A stretch of DNA of 6,669 bases, from NCBI GenBank assembly GCA_034660735.1, contig JAYEJQ010000077.1, forward strand, positions 1 through 6,669, written 5' to 3'. Below, in pieces: positions 1 through 5,891 of the stretch. A program made the position numbers and the translations under genes. Numbering within the stretch: position 1 is the first letter of the stretch; each line of letters starts with the position of its first letter. The DNA is from JAGLTA01 sp034660735 (GTDB taxonomy: Bacteria > Patescibacteriota > Patescibacteriia > JAACEG01). The notes under the pieces were generated by a model. The model searched no databases and had not been told where the DNA came from. It saw only the letters and a program-made list of their open reading frames with translations.

Positions 1-4
1 TTTT

Positions 5-1456
5 TTATAATTTGCTTAAATCTAAATAGTCATCAAATTGAATTTTTTGAACAAATTCTGGCATATGACTAATTAAGATGATTGTTCCCTTGTAATCGTT
101 AATTGCTTTGGCGATTACTGGAATATGGCGGAAATTTATATGATTAGTAGGCTCGTCAAGCACTAAAAGCCCAGGTTGCATTAATACTAATCTAGCGAAC
201 GACAAAAGACCTTTTTGTCCTTCTGAAAGATATGATACTTTATAGCCAAATAAGTCTCCAGTTATTAAAAATCCTGCGGCAACCGCGCGTAATTGTTGAG
301 TGTCAACTCCGTCGCACGAAACAGACTCAAGTGATTCAAAAACAGTCTGCTCATAATCAAGAGTGGCAAAATCCTGACTATAATAGCCAACTCTAACGTC
401 ATCCATAATTTTTGTTTTTTTTGATTTACCATTAACTAAGGTTCTAAGCAGAGTGCTTTTCCCGATTCCATTCGGTCCAGAAATCAACAGCCGTGATTTT
501 TTGTTTAAAATTTTTTCAACAACTTTTATGACTGGTTCGTGATTTTGAATAACTTTAAATTCTTTGATTGTAACAATATCTCCAAATATATTTTGCGCTT
601 GAATTGTAAAATTCCTAATAGTCTTATCTTCTTTTCTTAAATCAACTTTGTTATCTTCAAGCTTGGTTGTTTCGTCGCTCATTTTTTTGGCTAATTTTCT
701 CATTTTTCCGCCTTTGCGCGCGAAAAAATTAACTTTTTGTTTGCGATCTTTGATTAATTTTTCCAATTGAGCGTTTTTTTTACGTTCTCTTTCAATTCTA
801 TTTTTAATTTCCTCAACTACCGAATAATAATCCCCAACATAAGTTTCAATTTTTTTTGTAAAGACATCAAGGTATAAAACTCCATCTGTAAAACAATTTA
901 AAAAATCAGCATCGTGAGAAATCACAATTACGGTTTTTTCATACATTATTAAAAATTCTATCAAATGGTCTATTCCGTCTTTATCAAGATTATTTGTTGG
1001 TTCATCTAAAAGTAAGATATCAGGCTTTTGAATCAATGCATTCGCCAAAAGAAGCCGCGCTTGTTGTCCTCCAGAAAGTTCAACGATTAACCGATTTGTA
1101 GGCACTGATAAATTGACAACTTTCATTACTTTAGAAATTTCGCTTTTAAAATTTGGCGGGGTAATCTCAAACGATGAAGTAAAATATTCTTCAACTGTTT
1201 TTTTAAAGTCGTTCCTATCAATTGTTTGTCGAGCTGTTGCTATGCTCGCCCCGTCAGTAATTGAAATTTTTCCCTCTTTAACCTTTTGTTCGCCTTTAAT
1301 TAAATCAAATAAGGTGCTTTTTCCAGCTCCATTTTGACCCATCAATGTAATTTTTGAACCTGTATGCGCGCTAAAATTAACCTCATCAAAAAGAGGTTTT
1401 TTATGTGAATATTCAAATACAACATTTTCAAATTTAAGTATTACTTGGTTTGCCAT
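5..1456 (-). CDS. ABC-F family ATP-binding protein (duplicated ABC ATPase, probable ribosome-associated factor)
   Basis: This 483-aa soluble protein has two ABC ATPase domains and no membrane segment, the architecture of ABC-F proteins, which act on the ribosome rather than in transport. Domain 1 has Walker A GQNGAGKS (40-47), signature LSGGQ (127-131), Walker B with catalytic E152 in DEPTNNLD, and H-loop H181. A basic, coiled-coil-like linker follows at about 210-285, where the tRNA-contacting linker of the family lies. Domain 2 has Walker A GPNGIGKS (327-334), Q-loop Q361, Walker B LVLDEPTN with E435, and H464. Its signature is LSEGQ (410-414) instead of LSGGQ, and the D-loop reads HINF instead of HLD. 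At 483 residues it is short for the family: no arm insertion is seen in domain 1 and there is no C-terminal extension. The gene is complete, with its stop at 5-7. No Shine-Dalgarno precedes the ATG. The family call is firm. Whether it is a housekeeping translation factor or an antibiotic-protection protein cannot be told from sequence. Confidence 0.93.
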   Translation of the reverse strand: MANQVILKFENVVFEYSHKKPLFDEVNFSAHTGSKITLMGQNGAGKSTLFDLIKGEQKVKEGKISITDGASIATARQTIDRNDFKKTVEEYFTSSFEITPPNFKSEISKVMKVVNLSVPTNRLIVELSGGQQARLLLANALIQKPDILLLDEPTNNLDKDGIDHLIEFLIMYEKTVIVISHDADFLNCFTDGVLYLDVFTKKIETYVGDYYSVVEEIKNRIERERKKNAQLEKLIKDRKQKVNFFARKGGKMRKLAKKMSDETTKLEDNKVDLRKEDKTIRNFTIQAQNIFGDIVTIKEFKVIQNHEPVIKVVEKILNKKSRLLISGPNGIGKSTLLRTLVNGKSKKTKIMDDVRVGYYSQDFATLDYEQTVFESLESVSCDGVDTQQLRAVAAGFLITGDLFGYKVSYLSEGQKGLLSFARLVLMQPGLLVLDEPTNHINFRHIPVIAKAINDYKGTIILISHMPEFVQKIQFDDYLDLSKL

Positions 1457-1465
1457 AATTTAAAA

Positions 1466-1491
1466 AACAACTCAAAAATTTTTGAGATGTT
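1466..1491 (-). promoter_or_regulatory. Palindrome in the leader of the ABC-F gene
   Basis: CTCAAAAATTTTTGAG at 1471-1486 is a perfect 16-nt palindrome. After one mismatch it gains four more complementary pairs, reaching 1466-1491. It lies 15 nt upstream of the ABC-F start codon, between that start and the candidate promoter. On the minus strand it is followed by a short T-rich run (TTGTTTTTT), so it could be a weak attenuator hairpin or a dimeric operator. The AT-rich arms make the RNA hairpin weak, and the role is inferred. Confidence 0.4.
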
Positions 1492-1509
1492 AAGATTTTT
1501 CATTACTGA

Positions 1510-1541
1510 ATTATATTACAATCAATAAGCTCAAAAGTCAA
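1510..1541 (-). promoter_or_regulatory. Candidate promoter for the ABC-F gene
   Basis: On the minus strand TTGACT (1536-1541) is followed after 17 nt by TAATAT (1513-1518). An overlapping TATAAT (1510-1515) is also present, but at a 20-nt spacing. Transcription would start near 1505 and give a leader of about 50 nt that includes the palindrome at 1466-1491. The -35 box matches consensus at five of six positions. AT-rich DNA produces -10-like boxes by chance, so confidence is moderate. Confidence 0.5.
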
Positions 1542-1554
1542 TCTATTGTATTAG

Positions 1555-1582
1555 TTTAACATTAAAATACAAGGGCTATACA
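1555..1582 (+). promoter_or_regulatory. Candidate promoter for tRNA-Leu(UAG)
   Basis: TTTAAC (1555-1560), a 16-nt spacer and TATACA (1577-1582) lie upstream of the tRNA. A start near 1589 would give a precursor with a leader of about 26 nt. Both boxes deviate from consensus. The site is supported mainly by position, because a lone tRNA gene needs its own promoter here and the neighbouring gene is divergent. Confidence 0.35.
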
Positions 1583-1614
1583 AATTTTAAAATGTGTGTT
1601 AAATTTCTTTTAAT

Positions 1615-1696
1615 GGGCGAGTGGCGGAATTGGTAGACGCGCTTGGCTTAGGACCAAGTATCGCAAGATGTGGAGGTTCAAGTCCTCTCTCGCCCA
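1615..1696 (+). tRNA. tRNA-Leu, anticodon UAG
   Basis: A complete type II tRNA folds from this stretch. The acceptor GGGCGAG pairs with CTCGCCC (1689-1695) and the discriminator is A1696. The D-arm contains AATTGGTAGAC. The anticodon stem CTTGG/CCAAG encloses loop CTTAGGA, giving anticodon UAG. A long variable arm with a GCAA loop and a T-arm with TTCAAGT follow. The long variable arm and the A discriminator fit leucine identity. It should read CUA and probably other CUN codons. The CCA end is not encoded (CA follows the discriminator), so a CCA-adding enzyme is required. Confidence 0.97.
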
Positions 1697-1709
1697 CAAG
1701 AGAATTAAA

Positions 1710-1746
1710 ATACGAGCCGCAATATACGGCTCATATTTGTTTTTTT
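1710..1746 (+). terminator. Rho-independent terminator after tRNA-Leu(UAG)
   Basis: GAGCCG (1714-1719) pairs with CGGCTC (1727-1732) around a 7-nt loop. ATA/TAT pairs extend the base beyond one mismatch, and the + strand then runs TTTGTTTTTTT. The hairpin begins 14 nt after the tRNA. The U-tract overlaps the stop codon of the convergent RNase J gene at 1745-1747. The opposite strand has only a weaker ATTTTAATT run, so termination of RNase J transcripts here is possible but less certain. Confidence 0.85.
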
Positions 1747-3604
1747 ATACTTCAAGAATGACAGGCAAAACCATTGGGCGGCGCTGGGTTTTTTGGTAAA
1801 GGAAATCACCGACTAAATCTCGCACATTATTTCGGACATAAGTCCAATTTATCGGTTTCTCTTTTGTTTTTTGCGCGATTATTTTTTTAACGCGAGAACG
1901 GGTTTCATTTAAAAGCGCGCGCGATTCTTTCATATAAATAAATCCGCGCGAAATAATGTCTGGCTCCTGCGTAACTTGTCCAGTTTTACTGTTAATAATT
2001 ACAATAATCGTGAACATTCCGTCTTTGCTCATCATCTGCCTGTCTCGCAGGACAATATGCCCGACATCGCCGACACCTAGACCGTCAACCATAATATAAT
2101 CGGTTGGCGCTTTTTTATTTGTCGCTTTAATTGAATTTCTGTCAAGTTCAATTATTCGTCCGTTTTCAGGAATTAAAATATTTTTTTTGTCAATTCCAAC
2201 GCTTTCCGCTATCTCGCCATGAAGTTTCAACATAAAATAATTGCCGTGAATTGGGAGGAAGAATTTTGGTTTTACCAAACTTATCATCATTTTTAAATCT
2301 TCAACTTGCCCGTGTCCGCCAGCGTGCACATCCATCATTTTATTATGAATAACTTTTGCCCCGCGGCGGTAGATTGAATCTTTTAAACTTTGGATCGTCC
2401 GTTCGTTTCCTGGGATAACCGAACTTGAAAATATAATTGTGTCATTCGGCTTGATTTTTATAAAGCGGTGTTCATTGTTGATAATCCGCATTAAAACAGC
2501 CCTGCCTTCGCCTTGCGCGCCAGTGCAGATAACTAAAACATTTTTATCATCGTAATTTTTAACCTGCTCAATTTTAATCACAGTATCTTTTTTAGTATTG
2601 ATATATTTTAGCCTTCTCGCGATTTCAACATTTGTTTTCATACTATAGCCGTCAAAAGCGACTTTTCGCCCGTATTTTTCAGCCAATGTTATAAGTTCCT
2701 GAATTCTGCTTATTAAAGACGAAAATGTCGCGGCGATTATCCGCCCTTCTTCTTTTTTGAAAATTTCATCCATACTGTCTTGAATTTTATTTTCTGACAA
2801 AGAATGGCCTGGAACCATAGCGTCTGTTGAATCAGACATCAAGAGCAGGGCGCCTTGACTCGCGAGCCGCGCGATTCTGCCGATGTCTGCGGGTTTGTCA
2901 GCTATAGGTGAAAAATCAAATTTAAAATCTCCAGTATGGAAAATATTTCCGACTGGCGTATGTATAACAGTTCCAATTCCGTCAGGAATATTATGATTGA
3001 CATGAAAAAAATCAATACTAAAAATTCCAAGTTGGATTCGGTCGATTTTGCTTATTGTGTGAATATTTAATTGAGGATCGTCTTTATAATCGTCTTGTCG
3101 TTTTTTAATAATAGCGGCAGTGAGCGGAGCTGTGTAAATTGGCGGATTTCCTAATTTCGGCATAATATGCGGAATCGCGCCGATATGATCCATATGTCCG
3201 TGCGTGATAATAACTCCGCGAATATTTTTTTCTCTGCCTTTTAAATAAGAGATATCAGGAATTACGTAATCAATTCCAGGCATATTTTCGTCTGGAAATT
3301 GCAATCCCATATCAATAATTATAATGTCATTGCCGTATTCAAAAAGCGTCATATTGCGTCCGATCTCTTCAAGCCCGCCCAAAGGAATAATTTTTAATTT
3401 CGGCATTGTTTGTTTGATCGGTTGAAATCTTTGCCGCTGGTGATAGTTTGTGTTTGTTCTAACTGAACTATTTTTTTGTTCAGCTGATTTTTCGTCGGTT
3501 TGCGTCGGACGAAACGCCTTTCTTGCCGCGGCTGGAATAACAAATTTGCGTCCACCGCTTGTCGGTCTGTTAAAAGGCGTCGGTTGTTGAAAGTTTTGTG
3601 TCAT
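1745..3604 (-). CDS. rnj: Ribonuclease J (metallo-beta-lactamase / beta-CASP RNase)
   Basis: RNase J is a cytosolic zinc-dependent ribonuclease with endonuclease and 5'-3' exonuclease activity in mRNA decay and RNA maturation. In this 619-aa protein the metallo-beta-lactamase core starts near 68 and contains HGHMDH (135-140), H204 in the NHNIPDG segment, and HTGDF with D226. SDSTDA (257-262) opens toward the beta-CASP domain, and HAGGHG (427-432) and PIHGNY (451-456) supply the late motifs. The C-terminal RNase J domain (about 520-619) ends in the typical RRPMVLPVILEV. Residues 1-66 are a polar, Q/N/P/R-rich tail that looks disordered. The catalytic core would begin at M67, but neither start has a Shine-Dalgarno, so the longer start is kept. 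A TTGTCA at 3674-3679 on this strand overlaps the -35 box of the divergent promoter, but no good -10 box accompanies it. The gene is convergent with tRNA-Leu(UAG). Confidence 0.96.
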   Translation of the reverse strand: MTQNFQQPTPFNRPTSGGRKFVIPAAARKAFRPTQTDEKSAEQKNSSVRTNTNYHQRQRFQPIKQTMPKLKIIPLGGLEEIGRNMTLFEYGNDIIIIDMGLQFPDENMPGIDYVIPDISYLKGREKNIRGVIITHGHMDHIGAIPHIMPKLGNPPIYTAPLTAAIIKKRQDDYKDDPQLNIHTISKIDRIQLGIFSIDFFHVNHNIPDGIGTVIHTPVGNIFHTGDFKFDFSPIADKPADIGRIARLASQGALLLMSDSTDAMVPGHSLSENKIQDSMDEIFKKEEGRIIAATFSSLISRIQELITLAEKYGRKVAFDGYSMKTNVEIARRLKYINTKKDTVIKIEQVKNYDDKNVLVICTGAQGEGRAVLMRIINNEHRFIKIKPNDTIIFSSSVIPGNERTIQSLKDSIYRRGAKVIHNKMMDVHAGGHGQVEDLKMMISLVKPKFFLPIHGNYFMLKLHGEIAESVGIDKKNILIPENGRIIELDRNSIKATNKKAPTDYIMVDGLGVGDVGHIVLRDRQMMSKDGMFTIIVIINSKTGQVTQEPDIISRGFIYMKESRALLNETRSRVKKIIAQKTKEKPINWTYVRNNVRDLVGDFLYQKTQRRPMVLPVILEV

Positions 3605-3672
3605 AAAGTAAGTTAGTTATTAAGTTAAAAGTTAAAAAGTTTGTAAAGTTATAAAATTAAAAGAGTTAAAAT

Positions 3673-3702
3673 TTGACAAGATGCTGTTAAAAATTCTATA
3701 AT
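3673..3702 (+). promoter_or_regulatory. Consensus sigma-70-type promoter for the thioredoxin operon
   Basis: TTGACA (3673-3678), an 18-nt spacer and TATAAT (3697-3702) match both boxes perfectly. The start would fall near 3709, giving a leader of about 168 nt before the thioredoxin ATG that contains the whole foldback element at 3721-3862. The -10 box sits inside a 15-nt palindrome, TTCTATA-A-TATAGAA (3694-3708), which could be an operator or chance in AT-rich DNA. Confidence 0.75.
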
Positions 3703-3720
3703 ATAGAAAAGTTAATTTAT

Positions 3721-3862
3721 TAGGCTTGTTGAGTAATAAATTTTGTAGCGAGAGTTTCAGATTTTGAGGCAAATTTTTCATCCCCCTTCTCGCGAGAGGG
3801 GGGATGGAAAATTTGACCAAAATATGGAAATCGCAGCAGAAAGTTATTACGCAACAAGTCTA
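3721..3862. repeat. 142-nt foldback (MITE-like) palindromic element
   Basis: The two halves are inverted copies. The outer arms TAGGCTTGTTGAGTAATAA (3721-3739) and TTATTACGCAACAAGTCTA (3844-3862) match at 17 of 19 positions after inversion. The middle arms keep shorter matches such as AGCGA/TCGCT-type and ATTTTG segments. The core 3770-3790 pairs continuously with 3795-3815 (21 bp, two G-U) around a CGCG loop. The element proper may be 3723-3860 flanked by TA on both sides, as expected for a nonautonomous IS630/Tc1-type element. No transposase is present. If transcribed it makes a very stable hairpin ending 14 nt before the thioredoxin start. The inverted structure is seen directly; the mobile origin is inferred. 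Confidence 0.7.
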
Positions 3863-3876
3863 TTTAAAATAAAATT

Positions 3877-4146
3877 ATGAAAGTGTTAAAATTTGGCGCC
3901 GTATGGTGCCCTGGATGTATAGTTATGAAACCTCGCTGGGAGGAAATTGAAAAAGAGAATTCGTGGTTAGAAACGGAACTTTACGATTTTGATCAAGATA
4001 AGGAGATGGTGGAAAAGTATCAAATCAACGACGAGTTGCCAACATTTGTTTTTTTAGGCAAGAATGGCAATGAATTGACGCGTGTGAGCGGCGAGTTGAA
4101 CAAGAAAAAGTTAGAAGAGATGATCGCGGAGAATAAGGATAAATAG
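3877..4146 (+). CDS. Small thioredoxin-family protein with a CPGC active site
   Basis: This 89-aa protein is close to a bare thioredoxin fold. A first beta strand (KVLKFGAVW) leads to the redox motif WCPGC (10-14), followed by a helix. ELPTFVFL supplies the cis-proline P55, which is expected to face the active site. It has no signal peptide or membrane segment, so it should act in the cytosol as a dithiol reductant. The CPGC motif differs from classical thioredoxin CGPC and from the CPHC domain encoded next door. At 89 residues it is shorter than the usual 105-110. It lies 53 nt upstream of the membrane redox gene on the same strand with only AT-rich sequence between, so an operon is likely and its probable partner is that membrane protein. 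It lacks a Shine-Dalgarno. The leader holds a consensus promoter and the foldback hairpin. A glutaredoxin-like role is possible. Confidence 0.88.
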   Translation: MKVLKFGAVWCPGCIVMKPRWEEIEKENSWLETELYDFDQDKEMVEKYQINDELPTFVFLGKNGNELTRVSGELNKKKLEEMIAENKDK

Positions 4147-4199
4147 AATTATCAATTATTAAATCATAAATTTATATATATTTTATAATTTTTTAAAGT

Positions 4200-5435
4200 A
4201 TGAATAATAAATATATACTGTTTCTTTTATTATTTTTTGTAATCTCTTTCCCTTTAATCTATTGGCAAAATCAAGAAAAGCCGTTTTTACAAAAAACAGA
4301 AATTAGTGAAGAGCAGGGAATAAATCTTTATTTTTTTTGGTCTAAAGGATGTCCACACTGCGAAAAGGAAAAAGAATTTTTAAGAGAAGTTAAGAATAAA
4401 TATCCGCAAATCGTAATCTCTGATTTTGAAGTGAGCCAAAGCAAGGAAAATATTAAACTTTTAGAAAATATAGGGAATGAATTACAAGTAGATATTAAAG
4501 GTGTTCCATTTACAGTTGTTGGAAGAAAATATTTAATAGGCTGGTTTAATAAAGAAATATCAGGCAAGCAGTTAGAAGATTTAATAATTTGCGCGGTTGA
4601 TAATGGATGCGAAGATGTTGTTGAAAATTTATTATTAACTAATAATGGGGATAAATGCCCTGAAACAGATAATCAAATTAAACCTAAAAGCAAAATAAAT
4701 TTGCCTTTTATAGGGTCTGTTGATGTAAAAAAGTTTTCACTTCCGATTTTAACAATTCTCATTGCTGGGCTTGATGGGTTCAATCCGTGCGCTATGTGGG
4801 TTTTGCTTTTTTTAATCAGTTTTTTGATTAAAATGGAAAACAGAAAAAAGATGTGGATTTTGGGAAGCGCGTTTATTATCGCTTCGGCTTTTGTCTATTA
4901 TGCGATAATGTTCGCGTGGCTGAATGTTTTGTTGCTTTTTGGGTTTGTTTTATGGGCGAGAATCGCTATCGGATATATCGCTTTCGCTGGCGGAAGTTAT
5001 AATTTGAAAGAATATTTTACAACTAAATCAAGCGGATGCAAAATCGCTGGCGCTGAAAAGCGAAGAAAAGTTTTTGAAAAAATACAGGATATTATTCAAA
5101 ACAGAAAATTCGTCTTATCTCTAATCGGAATTATTCTTTTGGCTTTTGCCGTGAATGTTGTTGAATTGGTCTGTTCCGCCGGGCTGCCGCCTCTTTATAT
5201 TGAGATTTTAACCCTGAATAATCTTGGAGGATTACAATATCACCTGTATCTTTTGTTCTATATTTTTATTTTTATGCTTGACGATTTAATTATATTTTTT
5301 ATCGCGATGACTACGCTAAAAGCTGTCGGCATAACTACAAAATATTCTAGATTGTCAAAACTAATCGGCGGCGTGATTATGGTTTCCATAGCTCTGCTCT
5401 TATGGTTTAAGCCAGAATGGCTGATGTTTGGGTAG
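4200..5435 (+). CDS. Membrane thiol-redox protein: CPHC thioredoxin-like domain fused to CcdA/DsbD-like transmembrane domain
   Basis: This 411-aa protein appears to carry electrons across the membrane. A signal anchor (about 5-22) precedes a thioredoxin/glutaredoxin-like domain (about 40-145) with CPHC (51-54) and a cis-proline in KGVPFTVVG (P103). A linker with C131, C137 and C153 leads to six predicted helices (about 181-211, 219-240, 243-265, 304-326, 346-370, 386-403). GLDGFNPCAMW places C197 in the first and ELVCSAGLPP places C325 in the fourth, matching the redox cysteine pair of CcdA and DsbD. Positive clusters after helix 1, in the 270-303 loop (KRRK) and in 374-387 suggest those loops are cytosolic, which puts the CPHC domain outside the cell. 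The loop cysteine C280 would be cytosolic. The upstream thioredoxin is the likely electron donor. No Shine-Dalgarno is visible. The downstream acceptors are unknown. Confidence 0.88.
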   Translation: MNNKYILFLLLFFVISFPLIYWQNQEKPFLQKTEISEEQGINLYFFWSKGCPHCEKEKEFLREVKNKYPQIVISDFEVSQSKENIKLLENIGNELQVDIKGVPFTVVGRKYLIGWFNKEISGKQLEDLIICAVDNGCEDVVENLLLTNNGDKCPETDNQIKPKSKINLPFIGSVDVKKFSLPILTILIAGLDGFNPCAMWVLLFLISFLIKMENRKKMWILGSAFIIASAFVYYAIMFAWLNVLLLFGFVLWARIAIGYIAFAGGSYNLKEYFTTKSSGCKIAGAEKRRKVFEKIQDIIQNRKFVLSLIGIILLAFAVNVVELVCSAGLPPLYIEILTLNNLGGLQYHLYLLFYIFIFMLDDLIIFFIAMTTLKAVGITTKYSRLSKLIGGVIMVSIALLLWFKPEWLMFG

Positions 5436-5446
5436 AGTAGTATTGC

Positions 5447-5596
5447 GTCATTCTGAATGGAGCGGTAGCGGAATAAAGAATCCGGTTTGTTATTCGTTGA
5501 ATTATTTTAAAATAGTTTCAGTTTGATGTCTGGTTTGTTTTAGTAATATTTTAATTATAAGTAAAGCAGATTCTTCGGCTATTGCCTCAGAATGAC
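5447..5596. repeat. Dispersed-type palindromic intergenic repeat (GTCATTCTGA termini)
   Basis: GTCATTCTGA (5447-5456) and TCAGAATGAC (5587-5596) are perfect 10-nt terminal inverted repeats. Further in, AAGAATC (5476-5482) pairs with GATTCTT (5569-5575), and related GGTAGCGGAA/TTCGGCTATT segments lie between them. The interior (about 5490-5560) is AT-rich and non-coding. Arms of this type (CATTCTGA…GAAGAATC) resemble a dispersed palindrome that I recall from intergenic regions of many bacterial genomes. It starts 11 nt after the membrane redox gene and may act as its transcript end, although no canonical U-tract terminator is seen. Copy number cannot be judged from one window. Confidence 0.65.
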
Positions 5597-5619
5597 ATTT
5601 ATTTTTTTAATTATTTTGT

Positions 5620-5670
5620 AATTGAAAATTGGTAATTGATTGCAAATTGAAAATTGGTAATTGAAAATTA
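5620..5670. repeat. Short tandem direct repeat, 25-nt period
   Basis: AATTGAAAATTGGTAATTGA occurs identically at 5620-5639 and 5645-5664. Five nucleotides (TTGCA) separate the copies, and a partial third unit (AATTGAAAATTA) overlaps the end at 5659-5670. It lies between the palindromic repeat and the 3' end of tRNA-Leu(GAG). No coding frame or hairpin terminator is apparent in it. Confidence 0.7.
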
Positions 5671-5680
5671 TTTTTTAGTG

Positions 5681-5765
<85 letters not shown>

Positions 5766-5793
5766 ATAATTTATCCGTTAATAAAATTTATTA

Positions 5794-5821
5794 TTGACAT
5801 CTATTTTATTTGTGCTATTCT
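5794..5821 (+). promoter_or_regulatory. Near-consensus extended -10 promoter on the + strand
   Basis: TTGACA (5794-5799), a 16-nt spacer and TATTCT (5816-5821) preceded by TGC (5813-5815) form a perfect -35 with an extended -10. The start would fall near 5828, just before the hairpin at 5831-5882. No + strand gene follows: downstream DNA is the terminator and then the antisense of the NYN gene. It is either a chance match or the promoter of a very short hairpin RNA. Confidence 0.5.
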
Positions 5822-5830
5822 AAATAGTAG

Positions 5831-5882
5831 AAAAATCATCCAAAACCCTGTGTCTTTCGAGATATAGGGTTTTGTGATTTTT
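5831..5882. terminator. Bidirectional terminator hairpin (23 bp, TTCG loop)
   Basis: AAAAATCA (5831-5838) pairs perfectly with TGATTTTT (5875-5882). After a 2-nt bulge, 5841-5855 pairs with 5860-5874 (15 bp with two G-U) around the tetraloop TTCG. Each strand ends in a T-run after the stem. The hairpin lies 9 nt past the stop codon of the NYN gene on the minus strand, so it should end that transcript. It would also stop + strand transcription coming from 5794-5821. Confidence 0.88.
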
Positions 5883-5891
5883 GTTAAATTA

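Noticed and set aside
1113..1337. Open frame of 74 codons on the + strand
   Set aside because: It is antisense to the N-terminal Walker A and signature region of the ABC-F gene, has no recognisable motif, and is a shadow of that gene.
3632..3820. Open frame of 62 codons on the minus strand starting MVKFSIPPLARRG
   Set aside because: Its N-terminus is read through the palindromic core of the foldback element, and the rest is low-complexity AT-rich spacer. Such peptides are typical artefacts of palindromic repeats.
4184..4189. TATAAT box just before the membrane redox gene, possible separate promoter
   Set aside because: There is no -35-like element at a workable distance and the gap is almost pure A/T, so a chance box is more likely. 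Cotranscription with the thioredoxin gene is the simpler reading.
4328..4567. Open frame of 79 codons on the minus strand
   Set aside because: It is antisense to the CPHC domain of the membrane redox gene, which has clear family motifs in its own frame.
5620..5670. Possible CRISPR-like array
   Set aside because: The repeats are AT-only-like, nearly adjacent (5 nt apart), only two and a half units long, and have no spacers or cas genes nearby.
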